DNA from: Nocardia carnea
GTDB lineage: Bacteria > Actinomycetota > Actinomycetes > Mycobacteriales > Mycobacteriaceae
Length of the DNA stretch: 64,000 bases
Reading direction: 5' to 3'
NCBI RefSeq assembly: GCF_029869215.1
Contig: NZ_JARWPM010000445.1
Location: 57,863 to 121,862, forward strand
Below, piece by piece: positions 1 to 8,265 of this stretch (position 1 is its first letter; each line of letters opens with the position of its first letter). The notes below the pieces were generated by a model. The model worked only from the letters and a program-made list of their open reading frames with translations, was not told the DNA's origin and searched no databases. A program made the position numbers and the translations under genes.

Positions 1-1
1 A

Positions 2-787
2 GGCGACGAGGTCGAGCTGACACTGCCCACCGGCCGCTTCTGCCTGCGCGAGGGCGATGTGCCGGTACTCGGTTTCTCCGGCGGTAGCGGGATCACCCCG
101 ATCATCTCGCTGGCCAAGAGCACCCTGGCGAGCACCGACCGCACGGTCCGGCTGCTGTGCGCCGACCGCGACCGGACCTCGGCCATTTTCGAGGCCGCGC
201 TGGACGAGCTGGTGGCGAAATATCCGGACCGGTTGACCGTCGTCCGCCACCGCGACGACGAGCACGGGTACGTGGACGCGGCGAAAGTCCGCGAATTCGT
301 CGGCGAGCATACGGCCGGCGATGCCTATATCTGCGGCCCCGAACCGTTCATGGAACTGGTGGAGAACGCGCTACCCGGGCCGGGGCGGATCTTCTCGGAA
401 CGTTTCGGCGGCACTCCCGCCGCCCCGGCACCACCCGTCCCGGCTCCCGCAGCGGAACCCGCTGTCACCGGACCGGTTTCGGCCCCCACGCCACCCGCAC
501 CCGCGGCCACCGAAGAGGGCACCGTGACGATCTTCCTCAACCGGAAGAAGAAATCGGTCCCCCGCCGCGACGGCGAAACCCTCCTGGAGAGCGCCCGCCG
601 CGCCGGCCTGACTCCCCCGTTCTCCTGCGAATCCGGGAACTGCGCCACCTGCATGGCCAAACTCACCGAGGGCAAGGCCACCATGCGCATCAACGACGCC
701 CTCACCGACGACGACCTCGAGGACGGCTACATCCTCACCTGCCAAGCCGTCCCCGACACCCCGTCGGTGACGGTGCGTTACGAGTGA
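2..787 (+). CDS. Flavin/2Fe-2S oxidoreductase (ferredoxin reductase of an oxygenase or P450), 3' part
   Basis: The frame is already open at the window edge, so the N terminus (FAD domain) is missing. What remains is an NAD(P)-binding FNR-type half (SGGSGITPI near the start, then YICGPEPFME) joined to a C-terminal plant-type ferredoxin domain. The cluster cysteines are C209, C214, C217 and C247, counted from the window edge (Cx4CxxCx29C). Proteins of this build (KshB, phenol hydroxylase and related reductases) pass electrons from NAD(P)H through flavin and the 2Fe-2S cluster to an oxygenase, but no partner oxygenase is visible. A Pro/Ala-rich linker of about 35 residues separates the two halves and is longer than usual. 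The stop overlaps the 3' end of the convergent N-acetyltransferase gene by 10 bases. The family is secure; the partner is unknown. Confidence 0.9.
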   Translation, partial: GDEVELTLPTGRFCLREGDVPVLGFSGGSGITPIISLAKSTLASTDRTVRLLCADRDRTSAIFEAALDELVAKYPDRLTVVRHRDDEHGYVDAAKVREFVGEHTAGDAYICGPEPFMELVENALPGPGRIFSERFGGTPAAPAPPVPAPAAEPAVTGPVSAPTPPAPAATEEGTVTIFLNRKKKSVPRRDGETLLESARRAGLTPPFSCESGNCATCMAKLTEGKATMRINDALTDDDLEDGYILTCQAVPDTPSVTVRYE

Positions 788-1653
788 TCCGGGGTGTGGT
801 CCAGCGCGACGGACGAGGACGCCCCGGCGTTCAGCGCCGTACGGCGTTCGGCGAGGCGGCCGGCCTCGCCGGGGGTCAGCGCGGCGCCCAGCTCACCCAG
901 CCGGATATCGAACTCGCCGGGCTGTAGCGACCGGTGCACGGTGCCCGCCCCGGGTTTCCGGATGGTGACGGCATTGTGGGTGAGGGTCACATGACGGCCG
1001 TCGGCGAGAAACCGCGCCACGACGAGCATCCTGCGGAAGACCGAATCGGGATGGGTGCTGGTGTAATGGTGCCCCACCGCGATATCGGCGGGGAGCACGG
1101 TGCACTCGTCCGTGGTATGCATACGCTCCCAGCCACTGCGCCGCAGCCGCTGCAACTCCCAGGACGCGCCGTGTGCGTCCGCGCTCCGCACTATGCGGAA
1201 GGTAGCGCCCGCCACCGTGTCCTGCGCCAGGTGTCTCATCGGGATCGGCCGGAGCAGGCTGAACCCGAATCCCGGATCGGCGAGTAACCGTCGCCCGTCC
1301 ACTTCTACTTCCACGACCATATGGGTTCTGGCACTGCCGGCCGGATCACCGACCCGGCCCAACCGCCGCACCACCGGATAACCCAGCTGCTCGAGGGCAG
1401 CAGCGAACAGGGTCGCGTGTTCGAAGCAGTATCCTCCCCTGCCCCGGCCGAGGAACTTGTCCTGGACTGCCGACAGATCCACTCCCGGGTGCCGGCCGAG
1501 CAGTACGTCGATATTGTCGAAGGTGAAGGCGCGCAGGTGGGCCAGGTAGAGCTCGGTGAGCGCGGCCCGGCCGGGGCGCCGGCGTGGCACCCCCAGGTAC
1601 TCCAGGTAGGCGGTGAGATCGAGAGTTTCGCTGCGCCACGCTGTGCTCGTCAT
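778..1653 (-). CDS. nat: Arylamine N-acetyltransferase
   Basis: A 291-residue arylamine N-acetyltransferase, which moves acetyl (or propionyl) from CoA to arylamines and arylhydrazines. The catalytic triad is complete and normally spaced: C76 in RGGYCFEH, H111 in RTHMVVEV and D126 in ADPGFG. The frame stays open upstream to 1968, but that part overlaps the FMN reductase gene in another frame. ATG 1653 has GAGGA in front, matches the family N terminus, and is chosen as start. It lies 31 bases downstream of the FMN reductase gene on the same strand, so the two are probably co-transcribed. In mycobacteria nat lies with cholesterol-catabolic genes; no such genes are visible here. Confidence 0.93.
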   Translation of the reverse strand: MTSTAWRSETLDLTAYLEYLGVPRRRPGRAALTELYLAHLRAFTFDNIDVLLGRHPGVDLSAVQDKFLGRGRGGYCFEHATLFAAALEQLGYPVVRRLGRVGDPAGSARTHMVVEVEVDGRRLLADPGFGFSLLRPIPMRHLAQDTVAGATFRIVRSADAHGASWELQRLRRSGWERMHTTDECTVLPADIAVGHHYTSTHPDSVFRRMLVVARFLADGRHVTLTHNAVTIRKPGAGTVHRSLQPGEFDIRLGELGAALTPGEAGRLAERRTALNAGASSSVALDHTPDHS

Positions 1654-1684
1654 CGCTGTGTCCTCGGAATGGGTTCCGGCCGGG

Positions 1685-2257
1685 TCAGGCGCGATAAGGT
1701 TCGGCGTGGCGGTGGTTACGCAGTGCGGTCGCCCACCACGCGAGTTGCGCCAGCATGACATCGGCGGCCTTGTCCGCGCGAGCCGTATCGGTGAGGCGGC
1801 CGGATTCGTCGAGCCGTTCCCATACGTTGGTGAAACAGACGCCGTCACGGATGGTGGTGGCGTGCAACTCGGGAAAAACCAGCCGGAGCGCCTCGACCGC
1901 GCGCAACCCACCCGCGACTCCGCCGTAGGAAACGAACCCGACGGGTTTGGCTCGCCATTCGTCGACATACCAGTCGATGACGTTCTTCAGCGCCGCCGGG
2001 TACGAGTGGTTGTACTCGGGGGTGACCATCACGAACGCGTCCGCCTTGTGCAGCCGTTCCCCGAGCTCGCGTACGACAGCCGGGGCGGTCTCCGCCGAAT
2101 CGGCGTGACGGTCGGGCAATGCGCAGTCGGCCGGGTCGATCAAATCGACTCGGAAGTCCCGGTGCTGTTCCGCGCGGTCCCGGAACCAGTCGGCAACGAC
2201 CGGGCCGAGGCGTCCCGCCCGGATCGAGCCGATGATGATCGCGAGGTGCAGGGCCAT
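1685..2257 (-). CDS. NADPH-dependent FMN reductase family protein
   Basis: A 190-residue flavodoxin-fold quinone/azo/chromate reductase-like protein. It shows the FMN phosphate loop near the N terminus (GSIRAGR) and the family signature TPEYNHSYPAALKNVIDW. These enzymes use NAD(P)H to reduce FMN, quinones, azo dyes or nitro compounds. It is the first gene of a two-gene minus-strand operon with the arylamine N-acetyltransferase. A reductase that makes arylamines from azo or nitro compounds would supply the acetyltransferase with substrate; that link is inference. It is divergent from the SARP regulator, with about 120 bases between them. Confidence 0.9.
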   Translation of the reverse strand: MALHLAIIIGSIRAGRLGPVVADWFRDRAEQHRDFRVDLIDPADCALPDRHADSAETAPAVVRELGERLHKADAFVMVTPEYNHSYPAALKNVIDWYVDEWRAKPVGFVSYGGVAGGLRAVEALRLVFPELHATTIRDGVCFTNVWERLDESGRLTDTARADKAADVMLAQLAWWATALRNHRHAEPYRA

Positions 2258-2379
2258 TCGAAACTCCTTCCCATATCGGTTGATGCCGGCCCAGCGTGCA
2301 ACAAGTGGGTTCCGGTATCGTTCCGGTGCCGTTCCGGTCGGCAGAACACCTGGTCAGACAGTTTTGCTACGGTGGATTC

Positions 2380-5205
2380 GTGCGTTTGGGAGTCCTCGGG
2401 CCCATTACGGTGTGGGACGCCGACGGCACACCGATCCCGGTGGCCGGGAAGAAGGTCCGGGCCCTGCTGGCGGTGTTGCTGATCCATCGCGATTCGGTCG
2501 TATCGGTCGACACCCTCGCCGACACGCTGTGGGGCGACCGGCCGCCCGCCAAGGCCGCGGCCGTGCTGCGGTCGAAGATCTCGCAGTTACGCCAGGTGCT
2601 GCGGACCGCGGGCGCAGATGCCGCCGATCTGTTGCGCTGGGAGTCCGGCGGCTATCGCCTGCGGGTGCCGGCCGCCGCGGTGGACGCCGGCCATTTCGAA
2701 GCAATGCTCGCCGAAGCGTACGACGCACCCTCACCGCAGACCGCGCTGGAGTTGCTGGCCGTCGGTGAATCACACTGGCGCGGTGCCCCCTTCGCCGAGT
2801 TCCGTGATGCGCCGTTCGTCGCCGCGGCCGCCGCGGAACTCGACGAAAAGCGCCTGTCCGCCCGGGAATTGCGGATACAGCTGCGGATCGAAACCGGGCA
2901 TGCGCATGCCGTGATCGGTGAGCTGACCACCCTTGCCGCGCAGTATCCGGTGCGGGAGAAAATCCATGTGCTGCTGATGACCGCGCTGTACCAGACCGGA
3001 CGCCAAGCGGAGGCCGTTGCGGTGTACCGCGCGCTGGCGCGGCGGCTGTCCGAACAGCTCGGATCCGATCCCGACCCGCGTACCTCCCGCATCTTTCTGG
3101 AGATACTGCGGAAGGAGCAGCCACTGTACGAAGCGCTCCGCTCCGGCGAGCCGGACCCGCCGGTGCGACTGCCCGTTCCACTGACCCCTCTGGTGGCGCG
3201 GGCGGCCGAGCGCACCCGGGTACTCGGCCTTCTGCACGAAAGCCGGCTGGTGACGATCACCGGTCCGGGCGGAATCGGTAAGACTCACCTCGCCCTGGAT
3301 GTGGCGTATGCGGCGGCCGCCGAGTTTCCCGGCGGCGCCGTTTTCGCCGACCTCAGTGGGATCCGCCGCGCGGACGAGGCGGCCGTGTACCAGGTATTGG
3401 CCGATTGCCTGCGGGTTCGCGACGATCTCGGTTCCGGTGCCACCGAATTGAACGGCCCGGCCGGACTGCGGTCCCGGTTGTACACCATGGTGATGACCAA
3501 ACGGGTGCTGCTGCTGCTCGACAACTGCGAACAGGCCGTGGAAGCCATCGCCGGGGTGGTCGGCGAACTGCTCACCCGTGCTCCGGAATTGCGGGTCCTG
3601 GCCACCGGACGGGAGCCACTGCGGGTATCCGGCGAACGCGTGGTGCCGCTGCCCCCGTTGTCCTTTCCCACCGAGCGCACCGCCGAAACCGCCGATCCAC
3701 GGACGTTCGGTGCCTATGAACTGTTCACGCGGCGGATCGCCGATGCCGGTGGGCCGGTTCCGGAAACGGCCGGCGATATCGCGCCGGCGCTGCGCATCTG
3801 CCGCCGCCTGGACGGGGTGCCGCTCGCGCTGGAGCTGGCGGCACCGTGGGTCCGCACGCTGGGCCTGGCGGAGGTCGAGCGGCGCCTCGACGATCGGTTC
3901 CGGCTGCTGTCCACGGGTCCGCGCAGTGCGCCACCCAGGCAGCGCAGTCTCGCCGCCGTCTTCGACTGGAGCTGGGAACTCGCCACCCCGGCCGAGCGGA
4001 CCGCCCTGCGGCGGTTGTCCTGCGCGGACAGCGCGACACTGCCCGCTGCCGCGGCGATCATCGGCGATGACGCCGCGAGTATCGCCGAAATGTTGTCGCG
4101 GCTGGTCGAACAGTCCTGGCTGGCTGTCGAGAGTTCGCCGATAGGCCCGCGTTACCGCATGCTGGAATCGGTACGCGCCTACGCACGGGCCCGCCTCGGC
4201 GAAACGGACGAGACATCCGCAGTTGTCCGGCGGCACTGCGACTACTACCTGCGCACGATCGAAGAGCAGACTCCGCTACTTCGCACCGAGCACCAGCGGG
4301 CGGCACTGGAACGGCTGGGGGCGGAATCGGCTGATATCCGGCTTGCGCTGTCCCACTCGGAACAGCCACTGCCCGCGGTGATCCGGATGATGTGGTTCTG
4401 GGTTCTCACCGGGCGGCTCACCGAAGCGGCCCGCCGGCTGACCGCTGCCATGCCGACGGCCCGGCCGGGCACCGACGAGGAGCGCGCGGCACACAGCTGG
4501 GCGCATACGCTGCGCCTCCGCATTGCCGACGCCGCGCCGCTACCCAGCCCGCGGACGGCCGCCGAGCCGGCGGCGGAGCCGGAGCTCGGTCCGCTGGCCG
4601 AGGAAGTGGCCCTGGCGCGGTGGTATCTATCGGTGACGCGAATGGCCGGTGGGGCACCGGCACAGTTCGGCGCAGTACCCGCAGGGCGGTGGGGCGAGGC
4701 GGCCGCGGCGCTGGAACGGGCGCTGGCGGCCCAACGCTGCGATCACACCGAGGCCGGCCGGCTGGCCGGCCACAGTTTGCTGGTGTTCCGGGAGATCGGC
4801 GATCAGTGGGGCATTCTCCAGGCACTGGACGTTCTTGCCCGCGTGCGCGGCGAGTCGTCGGATGCCGAGGAAATCGACCGGTGGGCCGTGGGTATCGCCG
4901 AGGATCTCGGCCTACGCAGCGATCTCTCGCGCATCCTGACCCGCCTGGGGCGTCGGCTGCTGCTGGGCGGGGAGACCGATGCGGCCCGCACAGCGTTCCA
5001 GCGGGCCCGCGCCATCGCCGGGGAGCAGTGCGACGGCATCGTCAGCGCGGCCGCGGAGACCGGTCTGCGAGCCGTCGGCGCGGCATCGCCCAACGCCACC
5101 GCACCCCACCGCGGCGAGGCGGATTACGTCGATTACGCGGATATCCTGCGGCGCAGTGATTTCTACGCCGAACCGTCGCCGTCCGAGCTGCCACCTGCCC
5201 GATGA
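2380..5205 (+). CDS. AfsR/SARP-type regulator: winged helix, BTAD and NB-ARC-like ATPase
   Basis: A large transcription factor of 941 residues from GTG 2380. The order is an OmpR-like winged helix (1-95), a bacterial transcriptional activation domain (100-245), a STAND/NB-ARC ATPase with P-loop GPGGIGKTH at about 295-303 and a Walker B-like LLLLDNCE, then a helical TPR-like C-terminal half. An upstream ATG at 2296 is in frame, but the domain begins at the GTG (VRLGVLGPI), as is usual in this family. Such proteins activate nearby biosynthetic or catabolic operons on ATP binding. It is divergent from the FMN reductase/nat operon, its likeliest target, but no operator was identified. Confidence 0.88.
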   Translation: MRLGVLGPITVWDADGTPIPVAGKKVRALLAVLLIHRDSVVSVDTLADTLWGDRPPAKAAAVLRSKISQLRQVLRTAGADAADLLRWESGGYRLRVPAAAVDAGHFEAMLAEAYDAPSPQTALELLAVGESHWRGAPFAEFRDAPFVAAAAAELDEKRLSARELRIQLRIETGHAHAVIGELTTLAAQYPVREKIHVLLMTALYQTGRQAEAVAVYRALARRLSEQLGSDPDPRTSRIFLEILRKEQPLYEALRSGEPDPPVRLPVPLTPLVARAAERTRVLGLLHESRLVTITGPGGIGKTHLALDVAYAAAAEFPGGAVFADLSGIRRADEAAVYQVLADCLRVRDDLGSGATELNGPAGLRSRLYTMVMTKRVLLLLDNCEQAVEAIAGVVGELLTRAPELRVLATGREPLRVSGERVVPLPPLSFPTERTAETADPRTFGAYELFTRRIADAGGPVPETAGDIAPALRICRRLDGVPLALELAAPWVRTLGLAEVERRLDDRFRLLSTGPRSAPPRQRSLAAVFDWSWELATPAERTALRRLSCADSATLPAAAAIIGDDAASIAEMLSRLVEQSWLAVESSPIGPRYRMLESVRAYARARLGETDETSAVVRRHCDYYLRTIEEQTPLLRTEHQRAALERLGAESADIRLALSHSEQPLPAVIRMMWFWVLTGRLTEAARRLTAAMPTARPGTDEERAAHSWAHTLRLRIADAAPLPSPRTAAEPAAEPELGPLAEEVALARWYLSVTRMAGGAPAQFGAVPAGRWGEAAAALERALAAQRCDHTEAGRLAGHSLLVFREIGDQWGILQALDVLARVRGESSDAEEIDRWAVGIAEDLGLRSDLSRILTRLGRRLLLGGETDAARTAFQRARAIAGEQCDGIVSAAAETGLRAVGAASPNATAPHRGEADYVDYADILRRSDFYAEPSPSELPPAR

Positions 5206-5256
5206 GCCGAGCGGTCACCGGCCGGTGACCCTGTCCGGCCCGCACGCGACGGCCAC

Positions 5257-5769
5257 TCAGCCGGCCGCCTGCGTCCGGCCCCACTGAACCAGCGCCCAGG
5301 TCAGCGAGATGAACGCGAGCCCGCTCGTCACCACCCGGACGTGATTCCAGGCCACCCAGCGGGCCTCGTCGAACGCCGCCCGCACCGCCGCCGGGTCCGC
5401 CATTTCCGCCGGATCGCCCGCAGCCTTCAGCGCGTCGTTGAGCGGCACGTTCACCACGATGGTGACCACGACCGCCACCAGATAGAGCAGCGCCGCGGCC
5501 GCCGTCCACCCGAGCACGGACCCACGGCCCCCACCGAGCTGTAACAGGGCCGCTGCCACCGACAGGATCAACGCGCCCAGGAAGGTCGCGAGGAACAGTG
5601 GGTTCATGATCGCCCGGTCGATCGCTTGGAACGAACCGATGAACGTGCGGTCGCCGGTCGTTCGCAGGCCCGGCATGACCGCCAGCGAATAGATCCCGAA
5701 AACACCGGCCATCAGGCCGGTGGTCACGGTCGCCGCCACCAGCACGGTGGCACGGATTCCGTCGAGCAT
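5257..5769 (-). CDS. DUF1772 (anthrone-oxygenase-like) membrane protein
   Basis: A 170-residue integral membrane protein with four hydrophobic segments (about 5-30, 55-80, 85-108 and 140-162). The family motif region NVPLNDAL falls in the loop before the last helix. DUF1772 proteins are small four-helix proteins related to fungal anthrone oxygenases; in actinobacteria the activity is mostly unknown. ATG 5769 has a good ribosome site (GAGGTGAGG). The gene is downstream of the TetR gene on the same strand but 203 bases away. A perfect palindrome just upstream (5787-5800) suggests its own regulated promoter. Confidence 0.85.
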   Translation of the reverse strand: MLDGIRATVLVAATVTTGLMAGVFGIYSLAVMPGLRTTGDRTFIGSFQAIDRAIMNPLFLATFLGALILSVAAALLQLGGGRGSVLGWTAAAALLYLVAVVVTIVVNVPLNDALKAAGDPAEMADPAAVRAAFDEARWVAWNHVRVVTSGLAFISLTWALVQWGRTQAAG

Positions 5770-5786
5770 TACCTCACCTCGTCCGA

Positions 5787-5800
5787 GTAGTCCCGACTAC
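5787..5800. promoter_or_regulatory. Palindrome upstream of the DUF1772 gene
   Basis: GTAGTC-CC-GACTAC is a perfect inverted repeat 17 bases upstream of the DUF1772 start codon, where a repressor would block transcription. The adjacent TetR-family protein is one candidate binder; the sequence does not identify the regulator. Beyond the palindrome, nothing else is recognised up to 5972. Confidence 0.4.
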
Positions 5801-5972
5801 CTCAGCGAGGCGCGGCCTGCGGTATGCACAGGTAGACATCGAGTACCGTACCGGTTCGCGGCGGCGCTTCACCATGGCCGGGAGTACCACCCGAACCGCA
5901 CTCCGGCCCACCCACCCAGGAATCGAACGGTCCGGTATCGCCGGCGGACCGCATACGGCCGGCGGGTAGACC

Positions 5973-6581
5973 TCACTCCGGGGCGTCGCCCTCGAACCCG
6001 GAGGCCCAGAACCGGCCGCGCAGCGAGAGATCACGCAGCATGGTGGTGACCTCTTCCGGGGTCAGCGCGGGTGTTTCGGGTTCCAGCCACCACTGCAGCA
6101 CGCCGATCTGCTCGCCGGCCCACGCCCGGGCCAGCAGCTCGATATCGATATTCGGCGTCACCCCCTGCGCCTGCGCGCGCGCAGCGAAAACCGCTGCGGC
6201 GGTGGCGGCTTGGGCGTCGGTGAACCGGCGCAGCGCGCGACCGTCCCCCTCGCCCCGCAGGATGACCCGGTAGGTATCACGCTCCTCGGCGGCGTGCCGG
6301 AACATTTCGAGGATCGGTTTCCCGGTGAACCCCACCGACGACGTCGAGACCAGCGGCCGTTGCCGTTCCTGCAATTCGGCGATCAGATCGGTGACGATGT
6401 GCTCGAGCAGATCGTCCTTGTCGGTGTAGTGCGTGTAGAAGGTGGCGCGGCCCAGGTCGGCGCGCGCCGTGATGTCCTCCACGGTGACGCTCGCGTACCC
6501 GCGTTCCAGGATCAGCGCGATCAGGGCGTCGCGCAGGGCGCGCCGGCTACGCCGGACACGGCGGTCTTCGGGTGGTGGCAC
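5973..6581 (-). CDS. TetR/AcrR family regulator
   Basis: A 202-residue TetR-family repressor. The N-terminal HTH (about 10-57) reads RALRDALIALILERGYASVT through LGRATFYTHYTDKDDL, and the rest is a helical ligand-binding domain. The start is GTG 6581, with AAGGGGA upstream. It is divergent from the acyl-CoA synthetase operon. The 114-base gap holds a TTGACA -35-like box and an 11-base palindrome, so this protein very likely represses that operon and possibly itself. The inducer could be an acyl-CoA or the pathway substrate, by analogy only. Confidence 0.9.
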   Translation of the reverse strand: MPPPEDRRVRRSRRALRDALIALILERGYASVTVEDITARADLGRATFYTHYTDKDDLLEHIVTDLIAELQERQRPLVSTSSVGFTGKPILEMFRHAAEERDTYRVILRGEGDGRALRRFTDAQAATAAAVFAARAQAQGVTPNIDIELLARAWAGEQIGVLQWWLEPETPALTPEEVTTMLRDLSLRGRFWASGFEGDAPE

Positions 6582-6651
6582 AGGTCCCCTTTTCCTCTCG
6601 AGAGCCGTCTGCGTCCGAGCATATCGCGTATTGACACACCGCCCGATATTA

Positions 6652-6662
6652 GACAGTCTGTC
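6652..6662. promoter_or_regulatory. Probable TetR operator
   Basis: GACAG-T-CTGTC is a perfect palindrome between the TetR gene and the acyl-CoA synthetase gene. It lies 34 bases before the synthetase ATG and just downstream of TTGACA (6631-6636), where binding would cover the -10 region. The assignment to the flanking regulator is by position. Confidence 0.5.
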
Positions 6663-6695
6663 CAGTAACAGCCATCACGTCGGTTTGGAGCTTCG

Positions 6696-8252
6696 ATGAA
6701 TCTGGGCGGTTACCTCACCCGCAGCGCCACCTTCTGGCCCGATCGGGAGGCACTGGTCTGCGGGTCCGCGCGCTGGACCTACCGCGAGCTGGAGGACGAA
6801 TCCAACCGGCTGGCCTCGGCGCTGATCGGCCGGGGATTCGCCGCGGGCACCGCGATCGGTACCTTCGCGGCGAATTCCGGCGAGTTGGTGGTCACCGAAA
6901 TGGCGCTGTCCAAAGGGGGTTTCGTACGGGTGCCGGTGAACGCCCGCCTCGGCGGTGACGAACTGGCGCATATCCTGCGCGACGCCGGGGTGCGGGTGTT
7001 GTTCGTCGATCCCGCGCACGCCGAAGCGGCGGCAGGCGCCATCGCCCGCGCGGAGGCCGACTGCCTCCTGGTCGATTACACCGGCCGCTCCGCGGGCCCG
7101 CAGGCGTACCGGGAGCTGCTGGCGGAAGGGTCGGTGGAGGCGGTCGCGGTGGACGTGGACGCCGACGAGCCCGCCGTGCTGAACTACACCTCGGGGTCGA
7201 CCGGCAAGCTCAAAGCGGCGGTGCAGACGCACGGCAACCGGCTGGCCAATATGCGTAAGCGGCTCATGAGCCCGGCCGGCGCGACTCAGCCCGACGACCG
7301 ATACCTCGCCCCCGGCCCCATCACCCACGCCTCCGGCATGATGCTGCTGGGCGTGCTGGCACGCGGCGCGGCGGTGGTGATCCTGCCCGCCTTCGATACC
7401 GAGACGTTCCTGCGGACGGTGGAATCCGAACGCATCACCACCACCTTCATGGTGCCGACCATGCTCAACATGCTGCTCGACCATCCCGCGATCGCCGAGG
7501 TGGACCTGTCCAGCCTGCGGGTGCTCGGGCTCGGTGGCGCCCCGGTTTCGCCCCAGCGGTTACGCGACGCCGTGCGGGTCTTCGGTCCCATCGTCATCCA
7601 GGGCTACGGACTGGGCGAAACCACCAGCGGGATCACCGTGCTGACCGCGGACGATGTGGTGCGCGGTATCGAATCCGATCCGGAACTGCTGATGTCGTGC
7701 GGGCGGCCGGTTTTCGATACCGAGGTGCGGGTCGTCGACGACGCGGGGACGCCGCTGCCCGCGGGGCAGATCGGCGAGATCGTGGCGCGCGGCCCGGATT
7801 GTGTCCGCGAGTACTGGCACGAACCCGAACTGTCGGCGGAGACCTTCCGCAACGGCTGGGTGCACACCGGTGACGTCGGCTATTTCCGGGCCGATGGCTA
7901 CCTGTTCATCGTCGACCGCAAAAAAGACATGATCATCTCCGGCGGTTTCAACATCTATTGCAGCGAGGTGGAGGCCGCCCTCTACGAACACCCCGGCGTC
8001 GCCGAGGTGTGTGTGGTCGGTGTGCCGGACGAGCAATGGGGCGAGGCGGTCAAGGCGGTGGTGGTACCGCGGGCGGGCGCGGCACCGACGGAAGAAGAGC
8101 TGATCGAGCACTGCGCCCGCCGGCTGGCCCGGATGAAGAAACCGCGGTCGGTGGATTTCGTCGCGCAGCTGCCGGTGAACCGCAACGGCAAAATCGACCG
8201 CCGCCTCGTCCGCGAGGGCTACTGGTCGGCCGCCGGCCGGCTCGTGAACTGA
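6696..8252 (+). CDS. AMP-forming acyl-CoA synthetase (class I adenylate-forming)
   Basis: A 518-residue ATP-dependent carboxylate-CoA ligase. Visible core motifs are A3 YTSGSTGKLK, A5 YGLGETT, the A7/A8 hinge DRKKDMIISGGFNIY and a catalytic Lys in A10 (NRNGKIDRR). The enzyme adenylates a carboxylic acid and then forms its CoA thioester in the cytosol; the motifs do not define the acid. GGAG sits six bases before ATG 6696. It heads a six-gene operon: 13 bases to the acyl-CoA dehydrogenase, then overlapping or nearly touching genes to the MFS transporter. Activation followed by alpha,beta-dehydrogenation suggests catabolism of an imported acid. Confidence 0.93.
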   Translation: MNLGGYLTRSATFWPDREALVCGSARWTYRELEDESNRLASALIGRGFAAGTAIGTFAANSGELVVTEMALSKGGFVRVPVNARLGGDELAHILRDAGVRVLFVDPAHAEAAAGAIARAEADCLLVDYTGRSAGPQAYRELLAEGSVEAVAVDVDADEPAVLNYTSGSTGKLKAAVQTHGNRLANMRKRLMSPAGATQPDDRYLAPGPITHASGMMLLGVLARGAAVVILPAFDTETFLRTVESERITTTFMVPTMLNMLLDHPAIAEVDLSSLRVLGLGGAPVSPQRLRDAVRVFGPIVIQGYGLGETTSGITVLTADDVVRGIESDPELLMSCGRPVFDTEVRVVDDAGTPLPAGQIGEIVARGPDCVREYWHEPELSAETFRNGWVHTGDVGYFRADGYLFIVDRKKDMIISGGFNIYCSEVEAALYEHPGVAEVCVVGVPDEQWGEAVKAVVVPRAGAAPTEEELIEHCARRLARMKKPRSVDFVAQLPVNRNGKIDRRLVREGYWSAAGRLVN

Positions 8253-8265
8253 CAGGGAGACCCCG

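Noticed and set aside
1654..1968. Extension of the arylamine N-acetyltransferase frame by 105 codons upstream
   Set aside because: It overlaps the FMN reductase gene in another phase and is unlike the family; ATG 1653 has a ribosome site and gives the standard length.
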